From Paludibacteraceae bacterium (GTDB lineage: Bacteria > Bacteroidota > Bacteroidia > Bacteroidales > Paludibacteraceae), in NCBI GenBank assembly GCA_017430235.1, contig JAFRNH010000013.1:1-55493 (forward strand): 55,493 bases of DNA, written 5' to 3'. Position 1 is the first letter of the stretch. Each line of letters starts with the position of its first letter. The position numbers and the translations under genes are program-made. This document shows, piece after piece, positions 18,381 through 28,370 of this stretch. A model generated the notes under the pieces. It did not search any database. It worked only from the letters and a program-made list of their open reading frames with translations, and was not told the origin of the DNA.

Positions 18381-21300
18381 ATGGTAACAAAATATACAAA
18401 AAAGATTCTGGCATTATTTCTCCTATGCGGAAGCATAGTTAGCAGTTCAGCCATTCAGATGAACGAAGTGATGCCTTGCAATTTGTCGACGTATATGAAC
18501 ACCGACAATTATAATTTCTCGGGCTTCATCGAATTTACAAACGATCAGTCCCAAAGTGTCAATTTAAGAGGATACACCCTAATCCATTACAAGAAGGGGT
18601 CTAAAAAATATTCTGAAAAGTGGACATGGCAAATCCAAAACGATTGCATGGTAAATGCCAACACCTATACATTAATATGGTTTGACGAGAGCGATCGGGC
18701 TAACCATTCGCCCTACAAACTCGATGCTGACGGTGGTTACCTCTTGTTAAAGAACGGCAACACGCTGGTCGATTCTATCGCCTACGATGCTCAAACCGCA
18801 CATATATCCTATGGTCGTTATGGAAACTCAACAGGTTATATGGAACCCACTCCAGGTGCGGCAAATACCACTGCCTATGCAGAACTGACTCGATGCCAAG
18901 CTCCTGAGTTCAGTGAAAAAGGAGGATTGAAACATGGAAATGTAAACCTACAATTGAGTTGTGCAACTGCTGGTGCTACCATACGTTACACCACAGATGG
19001 TAGCGAGCCTACCCAACAAAGCAACATCTACAATTCATCTATAAACATCAACAGCAATACTAGCGTACGTGCGAAAGCCTTCGCTAATAATATGTTGCCA
19101 AGTGAGATTGCCACTCACTCATATATTTATGCTGATAATGATCATAATGGGTGCGGAGGCGTTACCATTCCAGTCGTTTCCCTTACCGTGGAAGACCGTT
19201 ATTTCAACGACAATACCGTGGGTATGTATGTGACAGGTTCAAATGGTTCTACTGGAGACAAAACTTGTACGATGATGCGGGCCAACTACAACAACGACTG
19301 GTCTCGTCCTGTCAATTTCGAATACTTCGTTAATGGACAACAAGTACTTTCTCAAGAGTTGGAAGCTGCCATTGAAGGTGGTTGTTCAAGAACATACACA
19401 GTAAAATCACTTTCACTAAAAGCTTCAAAAAAGACAGGTAAAAATCTTGTCAATTACCGCTTCTTCGGCACTAAACCCGACCTCTACACACAAACCATTT
19501 ATTTAAGAAATGGTGGTCAAGGTGCTGATGCCGGTATGGGCATGTGGGGTGGCTTCGACTTTGGTGGCGGAGAAGGTGGTATGTTTGGCCCTGGTCAAGG
19601 TGGATTTAACCAAGGTGGATTTAATCAAGGCGGACAACAAGGTGGTCAGCAAGGTGGTCAACAAGGTGGCCAGCAAAATGGACAGAAGAGTGACAAAGTA
19701 AAGTTCAGAGACGCCCTAATGCAGGCTTACTGCACCAATATGAACATTGACTATCAAGCTTACCAACCGGTAGCTTATTACCTCAATGGACAATATTTGG
19801 GACTAATGGCATTGATGGAACGTACCAATGCAAGCTACGTAAAGGCAAACCATGGTGTCGATGAGGAGGATTTGGATTTGATTACCCTTTCCGACCAAAA
19901 AGGTATCGGTGTTTCAAAAGGAACCATCGACGCCTACAACGAATTGGTTTCGTATGTGGAGAGTTCAGACAACACCACTCCTGAATTCTATGCAGGTGCC
20001 TGCAAGCGTATGGACATGGACGAATATCTAGAATACCAAGTATTCCAACAGTTCATCTGCAATGCCGACTGGCCAGGTAACAATACAAAGATCTGGAGAG
20101 AAAGAAAAGACGGTTCTCGTTTCCGTTGGATTGTCTTCGATACTGATTATGGATGCGGACACGATGGTGCATTGAACAGCGCAAGTGATATGATCACCTA
20201 CTGTAGAGGAGAAGGTAAAACGAATTGGGGTAACCAACAAACATGGATGACCACCATATTCAAACACTTGAGCAATAATCCTCAGTTCGCTAAAAAATTC
20301 ACGACAAAATATCTTTGTCACCTATCAACGACCTTCACAGAAAACCGCATTAGAGCTGTTTACGACAGTATCACAAGTCTTGTGGAGGCAGAATACTGTG
20401 CCGACATGAACAAATCGGCTAAAGAGGCTGCAAACACTATGTTGACCTTCTTATTGGAGAGACCTGCGAACATATTGCAACATCTTCAAACCTATGCGGG
20501 AACAGGAGCTGCTGTCGAATTTGAATTGAAGTCAAATGTTGCAGGCGCTCACTTCACGATAAACGGAGAATCAGTAACTGGATTTAAAGGAAAGTATTTG
20601 GCTGAATTCGCTACCGACTTCATGGCCTACCCTCCTACTGGTTACAAATTCGACCACTGGGAAATCCAAGGTCAGTTTAACGAGACTGATAAGAAGGAGT
20701 CCTGCGTCACAAACTTGCCAGGAGAACTGAGCGGTTCTTTAACAAGCACATGTACCATAACTGCAGTCTTCTCACCTAGCAACTACGAATACACGCTTGT
20801 AATCAACGAGATGTGTGCAAGCAGTGACCAACGTTCAGGCAATGCCGACGAGTATGGCAAATATCCAGACTGGATTGAGGTCTACAACTACGGAAACGAG
20901 CCTATCGACTTGGCAGGTCTCTACTTCTCAAACAAGGCAAATGAATTGGATCTCAGCCAAATTGTATACGGAAGCAAGTCAACCATTGTAGAAAGCAAAC
21001 AGCGTGTTCTAGTATGGGCAAACAGCGACCCTGTTGATGGTCCGCTCTACCTCAACTTCAATATGAATGTAGACAAATCGAAGACCATCTATTTGAGCAA
21101 TGCTTCGGGTGAAATCATTTCATTGGCCTCATACGAGCCACATGACGTCAACGAATCATTTGGTTACCAATCCGACAACACTGGCGACTGGATATTGTTC
21201 GAGTCATGCAACAAAATCACATCTACTCCAGGCAAAGCAAACGGTACGATTAAGTGCGGCGATGTAAGTGTAATCGAAACCCAAATTTCTGAGTCTCTGT

Positions 21301-21518
21301 CTATGTATCCTAATCCTGCATCCAGTGAGGTGACTATCAGTTCGAAATCATTGATTTCTAACGTCCGCATCTGCGATCTGAATGGTAGAACATTATTAGA
21401 ATACACTCCTAAAGAGAGCGAACTCAGAATCGATTTAAGTACAATTAGTCAAGGTGTTTACATTGTACGAATCGAATGCGAAGATGGAGTATTCAATGAG
21501 AAGTTGATTAAGCAATAA
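18381..21518 (+). CDS. T9SS-secreted CotH-like protein with lamin-tail domains
   Basis: 1045 residues: signal peptide (ILALFLLCGSIVSSSAIQ), an N-terminal lamin-tail-like domain (INxEVMPCN through YGRYGNSTGYMEPTPGAAN), and a chitobiase/hexosaminidase C-terminal-like segment (IRYTTDGSEPT). Then a CotH kinase-like region, with ALMERTNASYV and GSRFRWIVFDTDYGCG holding the likely nucleotide-binding acidic residues. A second lamin-tail domain (LVINEMCASSD) follows, and a T9SS type A sorting domain ends the protein (MYPNPASSE, GVYIVRIECEDG). A low-complexity Gly/Gln insertion of about 60 residues interrupts the CotH part near residue 390. CotH proteins are protein kinases in spore-formers; activity here is inferred. 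Terminator downstream. Confidence 0.88.
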   Translation: MVTKYTKKILALFLLCGSIVSSSAIQMNEVMPCNLSTYMNTDNYNFSGFIEFTNDQSQSVNLRGYTLIHYKKGSKKYSEKWTWQIQNDCMVNANTYTLIWFDESDRANHSPYKLDADGGYLLLKNGNTLVDSIAYDAQTAHISYGRYGNSTGYMEPTPGAANTTAYAELTRCQAPEFSEKGGLKHGNVNLQLSCATAGATIRYTTDGSEPTQQSNIYNSSININSNTSVRAKAFANNMLPSEIATHSYIYADNDHNGCGGVTIPVVSLTVEDRYFNDNTVGMYVTGSNGSTGDKTCTMMRANYNNDWSRPVNFEYFVNGQQVLSQELEAAIEGGCSRTYTVKSLSLKASKKTGKNLVNYRFFGTKPDLYTQTIYLRNGGQGADAGMGMWGGFDFGGGEGGMFGPGQGGFNQGGFNQGGQQGGQQGGQQGGQQNGQKSDKVKFRDALMQAYCTNMNIDYQAYQPVAYYLNGQYLGLMALMERTNASYVKANHGVDEEDLDLITLSDQKGIGVSKGTIDAYNELVSYVESSDNTTPEFYAGACKRMDMDEYLEYQVFQQFICNADWPGNNTKIWRERKDGSRFRWIVFDTDYGCGHDGALNSASDMITYCRGEGKTNWGNQQTWMTTIFKHLSNNPQFAKKFTTKYLCHLSTTFTENRIRAVYDSITSLVEAEYCADMNKSAKEAANTMLTFLLERPANILQHLQTYAGTGAAVEFELKSNVAGAHFTINGESVTGFKGKYLAEFATDFMAYPPTGYKFDHWEIQGQFNETDKKESCVTNLPGELSGSLTSTCTITAVFSPSNYEYTLVINEMCASSDQRSGNADEYGKYPDWIEVYNYGNEPIDLAGLYFSNKANELDLSQIVYGSKSTIVESKQRVLVWANSDPVDGPLYLNFNMNVDKSKTIYLSNASGEIISLASYEPHDVNESFGYQSDNTGDWILFESCNKITSTPGKANGTIKCGDVSVIETQISESLSMYPNPASSEVTISSKSLISNVRICDLNGRTLLEYTPKESELRIDLSTISQGVYIVRIECEDGVFNEKLIKQ

Positions 21519-21540
21519 GCAAAACAAAACAAGAAGGCAA

Positions 21541-21575
21541 AGAGGATGCGTCGATGACGGCACATCCTCTTTTGT
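21541..21575. terminator. Bidirectional terminator between convergent genes
   Basis: AGAGGATG (21541-21548) pairs with CATCCTCT (21563-21570), followed by TTTTGTTGTT. It ends the CotH gene and lies 8 bp past the stop of the minus-strand hypothetical. Confidence 0.75.
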
Positions 21576-21577
21576 TG

Positions 21578-22537
21578 TTATTTGGACATAGAAAAATTAT
21601 ATCCACCAAATCTAAGAATACCTTCATACAATCTTTTTGTATACAGATATCCTGTAAGACCAGAACTATACATACAACGCTGAACAATCTTGTCATCTCC
21701 ATTAAAGTACAAATCGATATTCTTTTGCATTTTCCCTGAGAGAGTATCAAAATTGCTAAACGGTATGGTAAATTGGAAGTTCTCACCTGTCAATTTGAAA
21801 TGATCTTCATCGACGACCTCCACACAATCCTTATACTCACCTTTCTTCACATATTCATTCACCACACTATCGTATGGTTTGTTCACATCAACCTTCTCCC
21901 AATATGACAACACACCGTCGCGACAGAAAAAGAACGAAGACAGATTGCAATGACCTGCATTACCTGCCACCGAAATAAACGGATAATTCATCAGCAGGAA
22001 AGAAAATTTATCATTTCCATTGTATCCTTCAATAGGATATGATCGCGTCGGTAGTATTCGAGACAAGGCGCCGCATCTTTTCTTTTTCCTTCTGTACGTA
22101 AAGACCACAGTCTCTTCATCAGGATTCTCAGCCGTCAGAATAGCAAAACATATTATGTTCTTTGCTCGTTCTCCACCTAACACTTTAGGGATGCCAAGAT
22201 TAGTTTTTTCCTCGGAGACTTTCTGAATGCTTTGTCCAATTCTGAACTTATCCAGAAGAGGCTTAGCAAGGTTAAGTTCCTCATCAGAAACGTGAATCAG
22301 GTTCTCCCAACCATCGAATCCAGCCATCCTCGACATAAGGTGCTGGGCATTCATTAGCGTGAAGGAGAAATTAGGCTCCTGATCAGGATACTCAAAAGAA
22401 CGGAAAGCAGCAGCTATATCGTAGTACTTAGGTTGATAAGCATACAATTTTTCCTCCTCATTATAATAACGAGTTTTGTAATCTTTAAAAAGTAATTTGG
22501 ATTGTGATTTGAAAAAATCGATAGATGAAATTGCCAT
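21578..22537 (-). CDS. Hypothetical cytosolic protein
   Basis: 319 residues from the ATG at 22537 (MAISSIDFFKSQSKLL); the frame stays open to an ATG at 22558. No signal peptide or membrane segment. The N-terminal 100 residues (FFKSQSKLLFKDYKT ... NAQHLMSRMAGFDGWENLI) faintly resemble a small helical domain found in glyoxalase-related proteins, where a helix is followed by a G-F/Y-x-x-W motif. The remainder contains an RRKKKR basic patch and a beta-rich C-terminal half I do not recognise. It is monocistronic. Function unknown. Confidence 0.6.
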   Translation of the reverse strand: MAISSIDFFKSQSKLLFKDYKTRYYNEEEKLYAYQPKYYDIAAAFRSFEYPDQEPNFSFTLMNAQHLMSRMAGFDGWENLIHVSDEELNLAKPLLDKFRIGQSIQKVSEEKTNLGIPKVLGGERAKNIICFAILTAENPDEETVVFTYRRKKKRCGALSRILPTRSYPIEGYNGNDKFSFLLMNYPFISVAGNAGHCNLSSFFFCRDGVLSYWEKVDVNKPYDSVVNEYVKKGEYKDCVEVVDEDHFKLTGENFQFTIPFSNFDTLSGKMQKNIDLYFNGDDKIVQRCMYSSGLTGYLYTKRLYEGILRFGGYNFSMSK

Positions 22538-22558
22538 AAATTTAATTCCATTGCGCAT

Positions 22559-22728
22559 TAAAGTCTTTATCGAATGTATGGGCCAGTAAACTTGTTGACA
22601 AAAACCTTAACACTGAATTAAACTTATGTTAATGATATGGTATGATGAAATCTTTGCACTGGTCGGCATGCATTACCACGATGCGAGTGCAAATATATGA
22701 ATAAATGATTAGGTGACAAAATTTCCCA
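22559..22728. other. Intergenic spacer
   Basis: Separates two minus-strand genes. I see no clear TAnnTTTG box for the downstream hypothetical gene and no terminator of convincing strength for the glutaredoxin-SPOR gene. Confidence 0.35.
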
Positions 22729-23316
22729 TCAAAACGAAACGATATGCGTACCCCTATATTGTTTTTTTATCGCCTCATATTGCCTCTTTGTCTCCTCCCA
22801 ATCAGACAAGCAGAGCGCATATACATAATAGATGCCATTTTCCTCATAATAGCCCGCATAAGGATAGCCATCCATCTCCAGCACTTTTATGAAATGATTC
22901 ACCCTTGACATACTATTAAACTCACCGCAGACAAGATAATATTCTTTCTTGTATTTATCCGTCTCTACTGATGTTCCACATTTACGAATGATATACTGCA
23001 ACGCATCGTCCAATGTGATTTGTACAGAACCGGTATCCGTCTGCATAAAGGGATGAACCAGCTGATTATTCAAAAGGATGACAGGCATAGTAAACTCATT
23101 AGCATTACATCCCTTCGTTTGAAGGAGTGCAAGCATGGATGTTTCGTTTTTCTTATCTGAGACAGGCAATTCTAAGTAAGGTATCTGCTCTTCCTTCAAC
23201 TGCTTTTTAGCGTAGGCGCAGTTACCACACCCCTCCATGGTGTAGAGTTTCAACTCCTGTGCGAAGAGATTTGTCATCCACAGGAAGGTCAAGCTTATGA
23301 TTACCCATCTTTTCAT
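22729..23316 (-). CDS. Exported glutaredoxin-SPOR domain fusion
   Basis: 195 residues from the ATG at 23316. A signal peptide (WVIISLTFLWMTNLFAQ) is followed by a glutaredoxin-like domain with the redox motif GCGNCAYAKKQL and the cis-Pro region TMPVILLN. The C-terminal 75 residues (YYLVCGEFNSMSRVNHFIKV ... YYVYALCLSDWEE) look like a SPOR domain, which binds denuded peptidoglycan. So a thiol-redox module may be placed on the cell wall in the periplasm. An earlier in-frame ATG at 23340 lies inside the upstream terminator hairpin and is unlikely. Oddly, the start codon directly follows that terminator's T-tract, leaving no room for a promoter. Confidence 0.7.
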   Translation of the reverse strand: MKRWVIISLTFLWMTNLFAQELKLYTMEGCGNCAYAKKQLKEEQIPYLELPVSDKKNETSMLALLQTKGCNANEFTMPVILLNNQLVHPFMQTDTGSVQITLDDALQYIIRKCGTSVETDKYKKEYYLVCGEFNSMSRVNHFIKVLEMDGYPYAGYYEENGIYYVYALCLSDWEETKRQYEAIKKQYRGTHIVSF

Positions 23317-23325
23317 ACAAAAAAC

Positions 23326-23355
23326 AAAAGGGCTGAACACCTATCCAGCCCTTTT
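23326..23355 (-). terminator. Terminator or attenuator between the 1654-residue protein and the glutaredoxin-SPOR gene
   Basis: AAAAGGGCTG (23326-23335) pairs perfectly with CAGCCCTTTT (23346-23355). On the minus strand it is followed by GTTTTTTG and then at once by the ATG at 23316. It should end transcription of the giant gene, so the small downstream gene would depend on readthrough. Confidence 0.8.
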
Positions 23356-23367
23356 ATGTAAAGTCAA

Positions 23368-26300
23368 TTATTTTACAATGACAACTCGATTCAAATTGCA
23401 CTCTGGAGAAGAGAGAACGTACTCTCCTGAATTCAAATTCTTCACATCAATTGAGACCTCCTCTTTAGCAGCCTTCACTGTCTTGACAATCGTACCATCC
23501 ATACTGATTAGATAGATGACCTTGCCAACTATTGAAGGAGAAACGACATAAACGATCTCTGTTGCTGGGTTCGGATAGACATAGACAAGAGTATTATCTT
23601 CCTCAAGCACCTTCGTAGTTGTAGAGAATCCTCTCAAATCAACCAACGAACGCAACGTAGCTGCATTCACCATTGTTGATTTTGCACGCAAACCTGATTT
23701 TTTTGCATTCTTATTACAGATAAGTGACAAGTTCAACACTACGAAGTCAGTCTCTGTACACGTTACACTCACACTATCATAAGTGATCATCTGACCATTT
23801 TGATAAACCGTCCAGTTGGTAATCAATACATCTTGCTCGTATGACAAGACTTTCACATTGACAGAATCAATCTTCTCAGTAAAGTCAATTTCACAACCAC
23901 TTGTTTCCACCACACCGATTGACTTCACCGAATCTACATTCACCTCCTCAGTAGGGGTTGTCAATGCCACATCATTGTAAGTTGAGATTGGATTTGCATA
24001 AACGCAGCCTCCATCTTCAACAGTTGCTTTCTCATTGTAGTTGGCTGCCTTCGGATCGGTACATCCGGAAACCACCACAACATTGTCTTCTTTCGCATAT
24101 ACGCAATCTCCATCAACAGAAGCCAATGGGTTATAGTTGGCTGCTTTGGCATCCATACAACCGACGATTGTATCACTCACTTTACGATACTCACATGTAT
24201 TGTTGTCCATCTCTGCGTATGGATTATAGTTCAATGCGAAGGTATCAGTACATCCCCAAATAACCTCCTTAGGGTATTGACAGCTACCATCGTTATAAGT
24301 TGCCAAGGAATCGTAATTCAATGCACTCACGTCCGTACATCCACCCACTTCTCGAGCATATTCGCACAAACCGCTATTGTGGGTTGCCAAGGAGTCATAA
24401 TTCAAAGCTTTTGGATCGGTACATCCATAGATAATAGTCTCGTAAATACAGCTATTGTCTCTCAACGTTGCCAATGAATCGTAGTTCAATGCAGCAGGGT
24501 CGGTACATCCGCAAATGAGATCCACATCGAAGCAGGCAGTAATTCTTGCTGACTTGTCTGCCACCATCTCAAACATATAAGTTGAATCATCAAATTGCTG
24601 GAATTGGTTGCTACCCGACACATTGACAGACGCCACATGGTAGCCTGCTGCCGGATGAACGAAGAACCAAACCGTATCGTGCGCATTAGCAAGTGTATCA
24701 CGACATTCAATGTAACCCTCTCCGCAAGTAACACTCTTGTAGATGCGCAGGTCTGTCGTCTGGGCAGCCTCTATCTTCACATCAGTAAACGGCATCTTGA
24801 AGGAGACGCTCCATGTATTGTTTCTTTCCCATTCTATCTGAGTATCGTTCATTGCAAGCCATTCCTCATTCCAATATTTTTTAGAGACTCTTGGTGTAAT
24901 ACCATTCTTATAGAGAACCTTCACTGTAGAACCTGACTCTGCCGAGATTGGATAATTATAGTCATTGAAGTAGTTTATGTAAGTTGAATCATACACAATC
25001 TCATACACTGGGTTCTTCATGGTCAGAATGATATCCTCGGCTGGCATGAAGAAGTCCACGCTATCGCCTATCATGAAACTATCCAACATATATCCGCTGT
25101 TATTACGGATGTACAATCTAGACTCATAATTTAGTCCATCGAAGATATCCATGAAATCGAGCAGTTCGCCTGCCTGCATTGAATCCAAGCCCTTATGGCT
25201 TCTTTGCCAGTAAGAATCAACTGTCACATTGCATTTAGAGAAGGTGCTATCCACTGAAATGGAGTAGTATTCATAAGATGGTTGCTCCATAGTGACATAG
25301 ACTGATGTATCTGGCATAAAGAACCATACGGAATCACAATATGAGCAGGTGTTTACCTTGATATTCTGACCTGATCGTGAGGTTACCTTCACCCATTTTT
25401 TAAATTCTGAGTCTGGGCCACCGAAACTTGTCAACGTGACACGTGTTCCAGATGTCACAGAGTCAATCCTGGTTTGTTTTCTAATATCATAAGAATCATT
25501 TGATGTGAGCCCCTCACCAGCCAAGTAAACCCTTGCATACTCGTCCATCATCCTTGCACATGACGAATCAAGTACGATAGAATTATAATGGAATGGATTC
25601 TCCATGCTAATATAGATAGGCTCTGCTGGCATAAAGAACCATACGGAATCACAATATGAGCAAGTGTTGACATGGACTTTCTGACCTGACTGTGTGGTTA
25701 CCTTCACCCATTCTTTCACCACTGAACTTGGTCCTCCCAAAACTGCCAACGTGACACGAGTATTCTTTTTGGCTTCTGTAACCAACGTATCGTTTCCGCT
25801 GGTTGGTCGGTAATAAGAGAATCTATACTCTTTATTCTGTCCGGCAATATACATTTGACCATCTTCTGCCTCTCTTGCACATGAGGATGTGAAATAGATT
25901 CCATGTTTTTGCTCTTCGAAGCAGGCAGTTATACTTGCGGTCTTATCTGGCACCATCTCAAACATATAGGTTGAATCATCAAATTGTTGGAATTGGTCGC
26001 CACCCGACACAAAGACATTCTTCACCTGATAGCCTGCTGCAGGATGGACAAAGAACCAAACCGTATCGTTCGCATTAGCAAATGAATCACGACATTCAAT
26101 ATAACCCTCTCCACAAGAAACATACTTATAGATGCGCAGGTCAGTCGTTTGAGCAGCACCTATCTTCACATCATTAAACGGCATCTCGAAGGAAACGCTC
26201 CATGTATTGCCACTTTCCCATCCTACGCGAGTATCGTTCATTATACTCCAATCTCCATTCCAATATTTTTCAGAGACTCTCGGCGTAATGCCATTCTTAC

Positions 26301-28332
26301 AGAGAATCTTCACTGTAGAACCTGCCTCTGCCGAGATTGGATAACCATAGTCAGTGAAGTAGTCAATGTAAGTTGAATCATACACAATCTCATACACTGG
26401 GTTCTTCATGGTCAGAACGATATCCTCAGCCGGCATGAAGTAATCCACACTATCGCCTATCATAAAGCTATCCAACATACGTCCGTTTGTATTACGGATA
26501 TACAATCTCGTCTCATAATTTAGTCCTTTGAAGATATACGTGAAATTAAGCAGTTCGCCCACCTGCATTGAATCCAATCCTTTATTGCTTTTTTGCCAGT
26601 AAGGATTAACCGTTACATTGCATTTGGAGAAGGTGCTATCCACTGAAATGGAATGGTATTCATAATATGGTTGCTCCATAGTGACATAGACTGATGTATC
26701 TGGCATATAGAACCATACGGAATCACAATATGAGCAGGTGTTTACCTTGATATTCTGACCTGATTGTGTGGTTGCATTCACCCAATTTTTCAATTCTGAA
26801 TTTGGATCACCGAAACCTACCAACGTGACACGCGTTCCAGATGAGACTCCGTCAATCGTGGTTTGTTTTCTAATATCATAAACATCATTTGTGAGACCTT
26901 CACCAACTAAGTAGACTCTTGCATATCCATCCATCATTCTTGCGCATGATGAATCAAGTACAATAGAATTATAATTAAGTACATATGCAACGTCCACTAA
27001 TGCATCAGCAAATGGCATTTGAAAAGTGATGACAGAATCCCTTATCGAGCTATTAACCACATACCAAATTCCACCATTTTTTCTCAATGCTGAAACTTTC
27101 GGTGTAATGCCCCTCCTAAACATCACACTCACAGTAGTACCAGCCTCTGCTGATGTCGGATAGCCATAGCCAGTGAAGTAGTCAATGTAGGTTGAATCAT
27201 ATACAATCTCGTATGTAGGATTAACGACAGAAAGGACAATATCACTATCTGGCATAAAGAATACAACACTGTCACCCATTTTAAAGCTAGCAATCAGACC
27301 TCCATTTTTCTCACGGATTTTCAATGTTGATTCATAATTTAATCCTTCAAACATACCCATGAAATCCAAGCCAGAACCTACTCTTATGGAGTCTAAGCCT
27401 TTACTATTTTGCAACCAATAAGGATTGGCAGAAACATTGCACTTCGTAAAGGTTGAGTCGGTCGTAATGGAACGATACGTTGGTATCTTTTCGAAACAAA
27501 CATTAATCCAAGCCGTATGATCTGGTATCATTACAAATCGATAGGTGGTATCATCCAATTTCTCAAAATCCTTGGCTCCTGACACAAAAACATCCCGAGT
27601 AAAATAGCCTGGATCTGGGTAGACATTGAACCAAATGGTCTCTCCTGCGTCACCAGTCTTCTCACTACGCACTTCTCCGCCTCCACACTCAATGTTTATA
27701 GCCACATCAAGATTTGTTGTCCGTGCCGCCCTGATGTTCACAGGACCAGATGGCATTATAAATGTGAAGATCGAATCAGTTATTGTATAGTCGTCTACGA
27801 AATAATTACCATAAGGATTACTCCAATATGCGCATGGTGTTATTCCCTTCTTAAACATCACATTGATAGTGTCACCCACCTTTGCAGATGTAGGTCTCAG
27901 ACGACCATCAAAGTAGTTTATGTAGGTTGAATCGTAGGTAATCTCATACGTCGGATAACGATCCACCAAAGAGAGATATACTAATTCTGATGGCATATAG
28001 AACCAAACGGAATCACAGAAATCGCAAGTCTCGACTTGTATCGACTGACCTGAGGCAGTCTCCACAGTCACATCCTGTTTCATCTCTTCATTAGGGAAAA
28101 GACATATTGTCACACGAGCATTTTCTTTCACAGAATCTATCCTCATGCCATTCAACTCCCCAAATCTGTAATAGTCCCTACCTCCTAAGAAGATCAAACC
28201 GTTCGGCATCTGTCTAACAATAGACGAATCCAGAATCATGTTGTACGATGCAGCATTGGCATCAATAAAAAAAAGTGGTAATAAAAAGATTACCAGCCAT
28301 CTCATTTTTCGTAAAATATCACTCATACGCAT
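23368..28332 (-). CDS. Giant T9SS-secreted repeat protein
   Basis: 1654 residues. N-terminal signal peptide (WLVIFLLPLFFIDANA). Residues of about 30-1265 are tandem beta-rich repeats recurring around VTMEQPYYEYHSISVDSTFS, CNVTVNPYWQ, FFMPAEDI and NTCSYCDSVWF; they resemble InlB-like or bacterial Ig-like repeats but match no single family I can name. Residues of about 1270-1450 hold six copies of a short Cys motif GCTDPxAxNYDxxAxxxxGxCxY, known from secreted Bacteroidota proteins. The C-terminus is a T9SS type A sorting domain (VYVYPNPATEIV, ending RVVIVK). It is a surface or secreted adhesin-like protein. Parts are recently duplicated at DNA level (24531-25570 and 25920-26959). Confidence 0.85.
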   Translation of the reverse strand: MRMSDILRKMRWLVIFLLPLFFIDANAASYNMILDSSIVRQMPNGLIFLGGRDYYRFGELNGMRIDSVKENARVTICLFPNEEMKQDVTVETASGQSIQVETCDFCDSVWFYMPSELVYLSLVDRYPTYEITYDSTYINYFDGRLRPTSAKVGDTINVMFKKGITPCAYWSNPYGNYFVDDYTITDSIFTFIMPSGPVNIRAARTTNLDVAINIECGGGEVRSEKTGDAGETIWFNVYPDPGYFTRDVFVSGAKDFEKLDDTTYRFVMIPDHTAWINVCFEKIPTYRSITTDSTFTKCNVSANPYWLQNSKGLDSIRVGSGLDFMGMFEGLNYESTLKIREKNGGLIASFKMGDSVVFFMPDSDIVLSVVNPTYEIVYDSTYIDYFTGYGYPTSAEAGTTVSVMFRRGITPKVSALRKNGGIWYVVNSSIRDSVITFQMPFADALVDVAYVLNYNSIVLDSSCARMMDGYARVYLVGEGLTNDVYDIRKQTTIDGVSSGTRVTLVGFGDPNSELKNWVNATTQSGQNIKVNTCSYCDSVWFYMPDTSVYVTMEQPYYEYHSISVDSTFSKCNVTVNPYWQKSNKGLDSMQVGELLNFTYIFKGLNYETRLYIRNTNGRMLDSFMIGDSVDYFMPAEDIVLTMKNPVYEIVYDSTYIDYFTDYGYPISAEAGSTVKILCKNGITPRVSEKYWNGDWSIMNDTRVGWESGNTWSVSFEMPFNDVKIGAAQTTDLRIYKYVSCGEGYIECRDSFANANDTVWFFVHPAAGYQVKNVFVSGGDQFQQFDDSTYMFEMVPDKTASITACFEEQKHGIYFTSSCAREAEDGQMYIAGQNKEYRFSYYRPTSGNDTLVTEAKKNTRVTLAVLGGPSSVVKEWVKVTTQSGQKVHVNTCSYCDSVWFFMPAEPIYISMENPFHYNSIVLDSSCARMMDEYARVYLAGEGLTSNDSYDIRKQTRIDSVTSGTRVTLTSFGGPDSEFKKWVKVTSRSGQNIKVNTCSYCDSVWFFMPDTSVYVTMEQPSYEYYSISVDSTFSKCNVTVDSYWQRSHKGLDSMQAGELLDFMDIFDGLNYESRLYIRNNSGYMLDSFMIGDSVDFFMPAEDIILTMKNPVYEIVYDSTYINYFNDYNYPISAESGSTVKVLYKNGITPRVSKKYWNEEWLAMNDTQIEWERNNTWSVSFKMPFTDVKIEAAQTTDLRIYKSVTCGEGYIECRDTLANAHDTVWFFVHPAAGYHVASVNVSGSNQFQQFDDSTYMFEMVADKSARITACFDVDLICGCTDPAALNYDSLATLRDNSCIYETIIYGCTDPKALNYDSLATHNSGLCEYAREVGGCTDVSALNYDSLATYNDGSCQYPKEVIWGCTDTFALNYNPYAEMDNNTCEYRKVSDTIVGCMDAKAANYNPLASVDGDCVYAKEDNVVVVSGCTDPKAANYNEKATVEDGGCVYANPISTYNDVALTTPTEEVNVDSVKSIGVVETSGCEIDFTEKIDSVNVKVLSYEQDVLITNWTVYQNGQMITYDSVSVTCTETDFVVLNLSLICNKNAKKSGLRAKSTMVNAATLRSLVDLRGFSTTTKVLEEDNTLVYVYPNPATEIVYVVSPSIVGKVIYLISMDGTIVKTVKAAKEEVSIDVKNLNSGEYVLSSPECNLNRVVIVK
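24531..26959 (-). repeat. Tandem duplication of about 1.04 kb within the giant gene
   Basis: The stretch 24531-25570 recurs at 25920-26959 with a constant offset of 1389 bp (463 codons), for example AGCAGGCAGT at 24531 and 25920 and GAACCATACGGAATCACAAT at 25321 and 26710. The two copies are highly alike but not identical. A third, more diverged copy continues towards 27500. The offset is a multiple of three, so the frame is kept. Confidence 0.85.
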
Positions 28333-28370
28333 ATATGTTTAATAAACTAGTTGCAAATAATCAGAATCAA

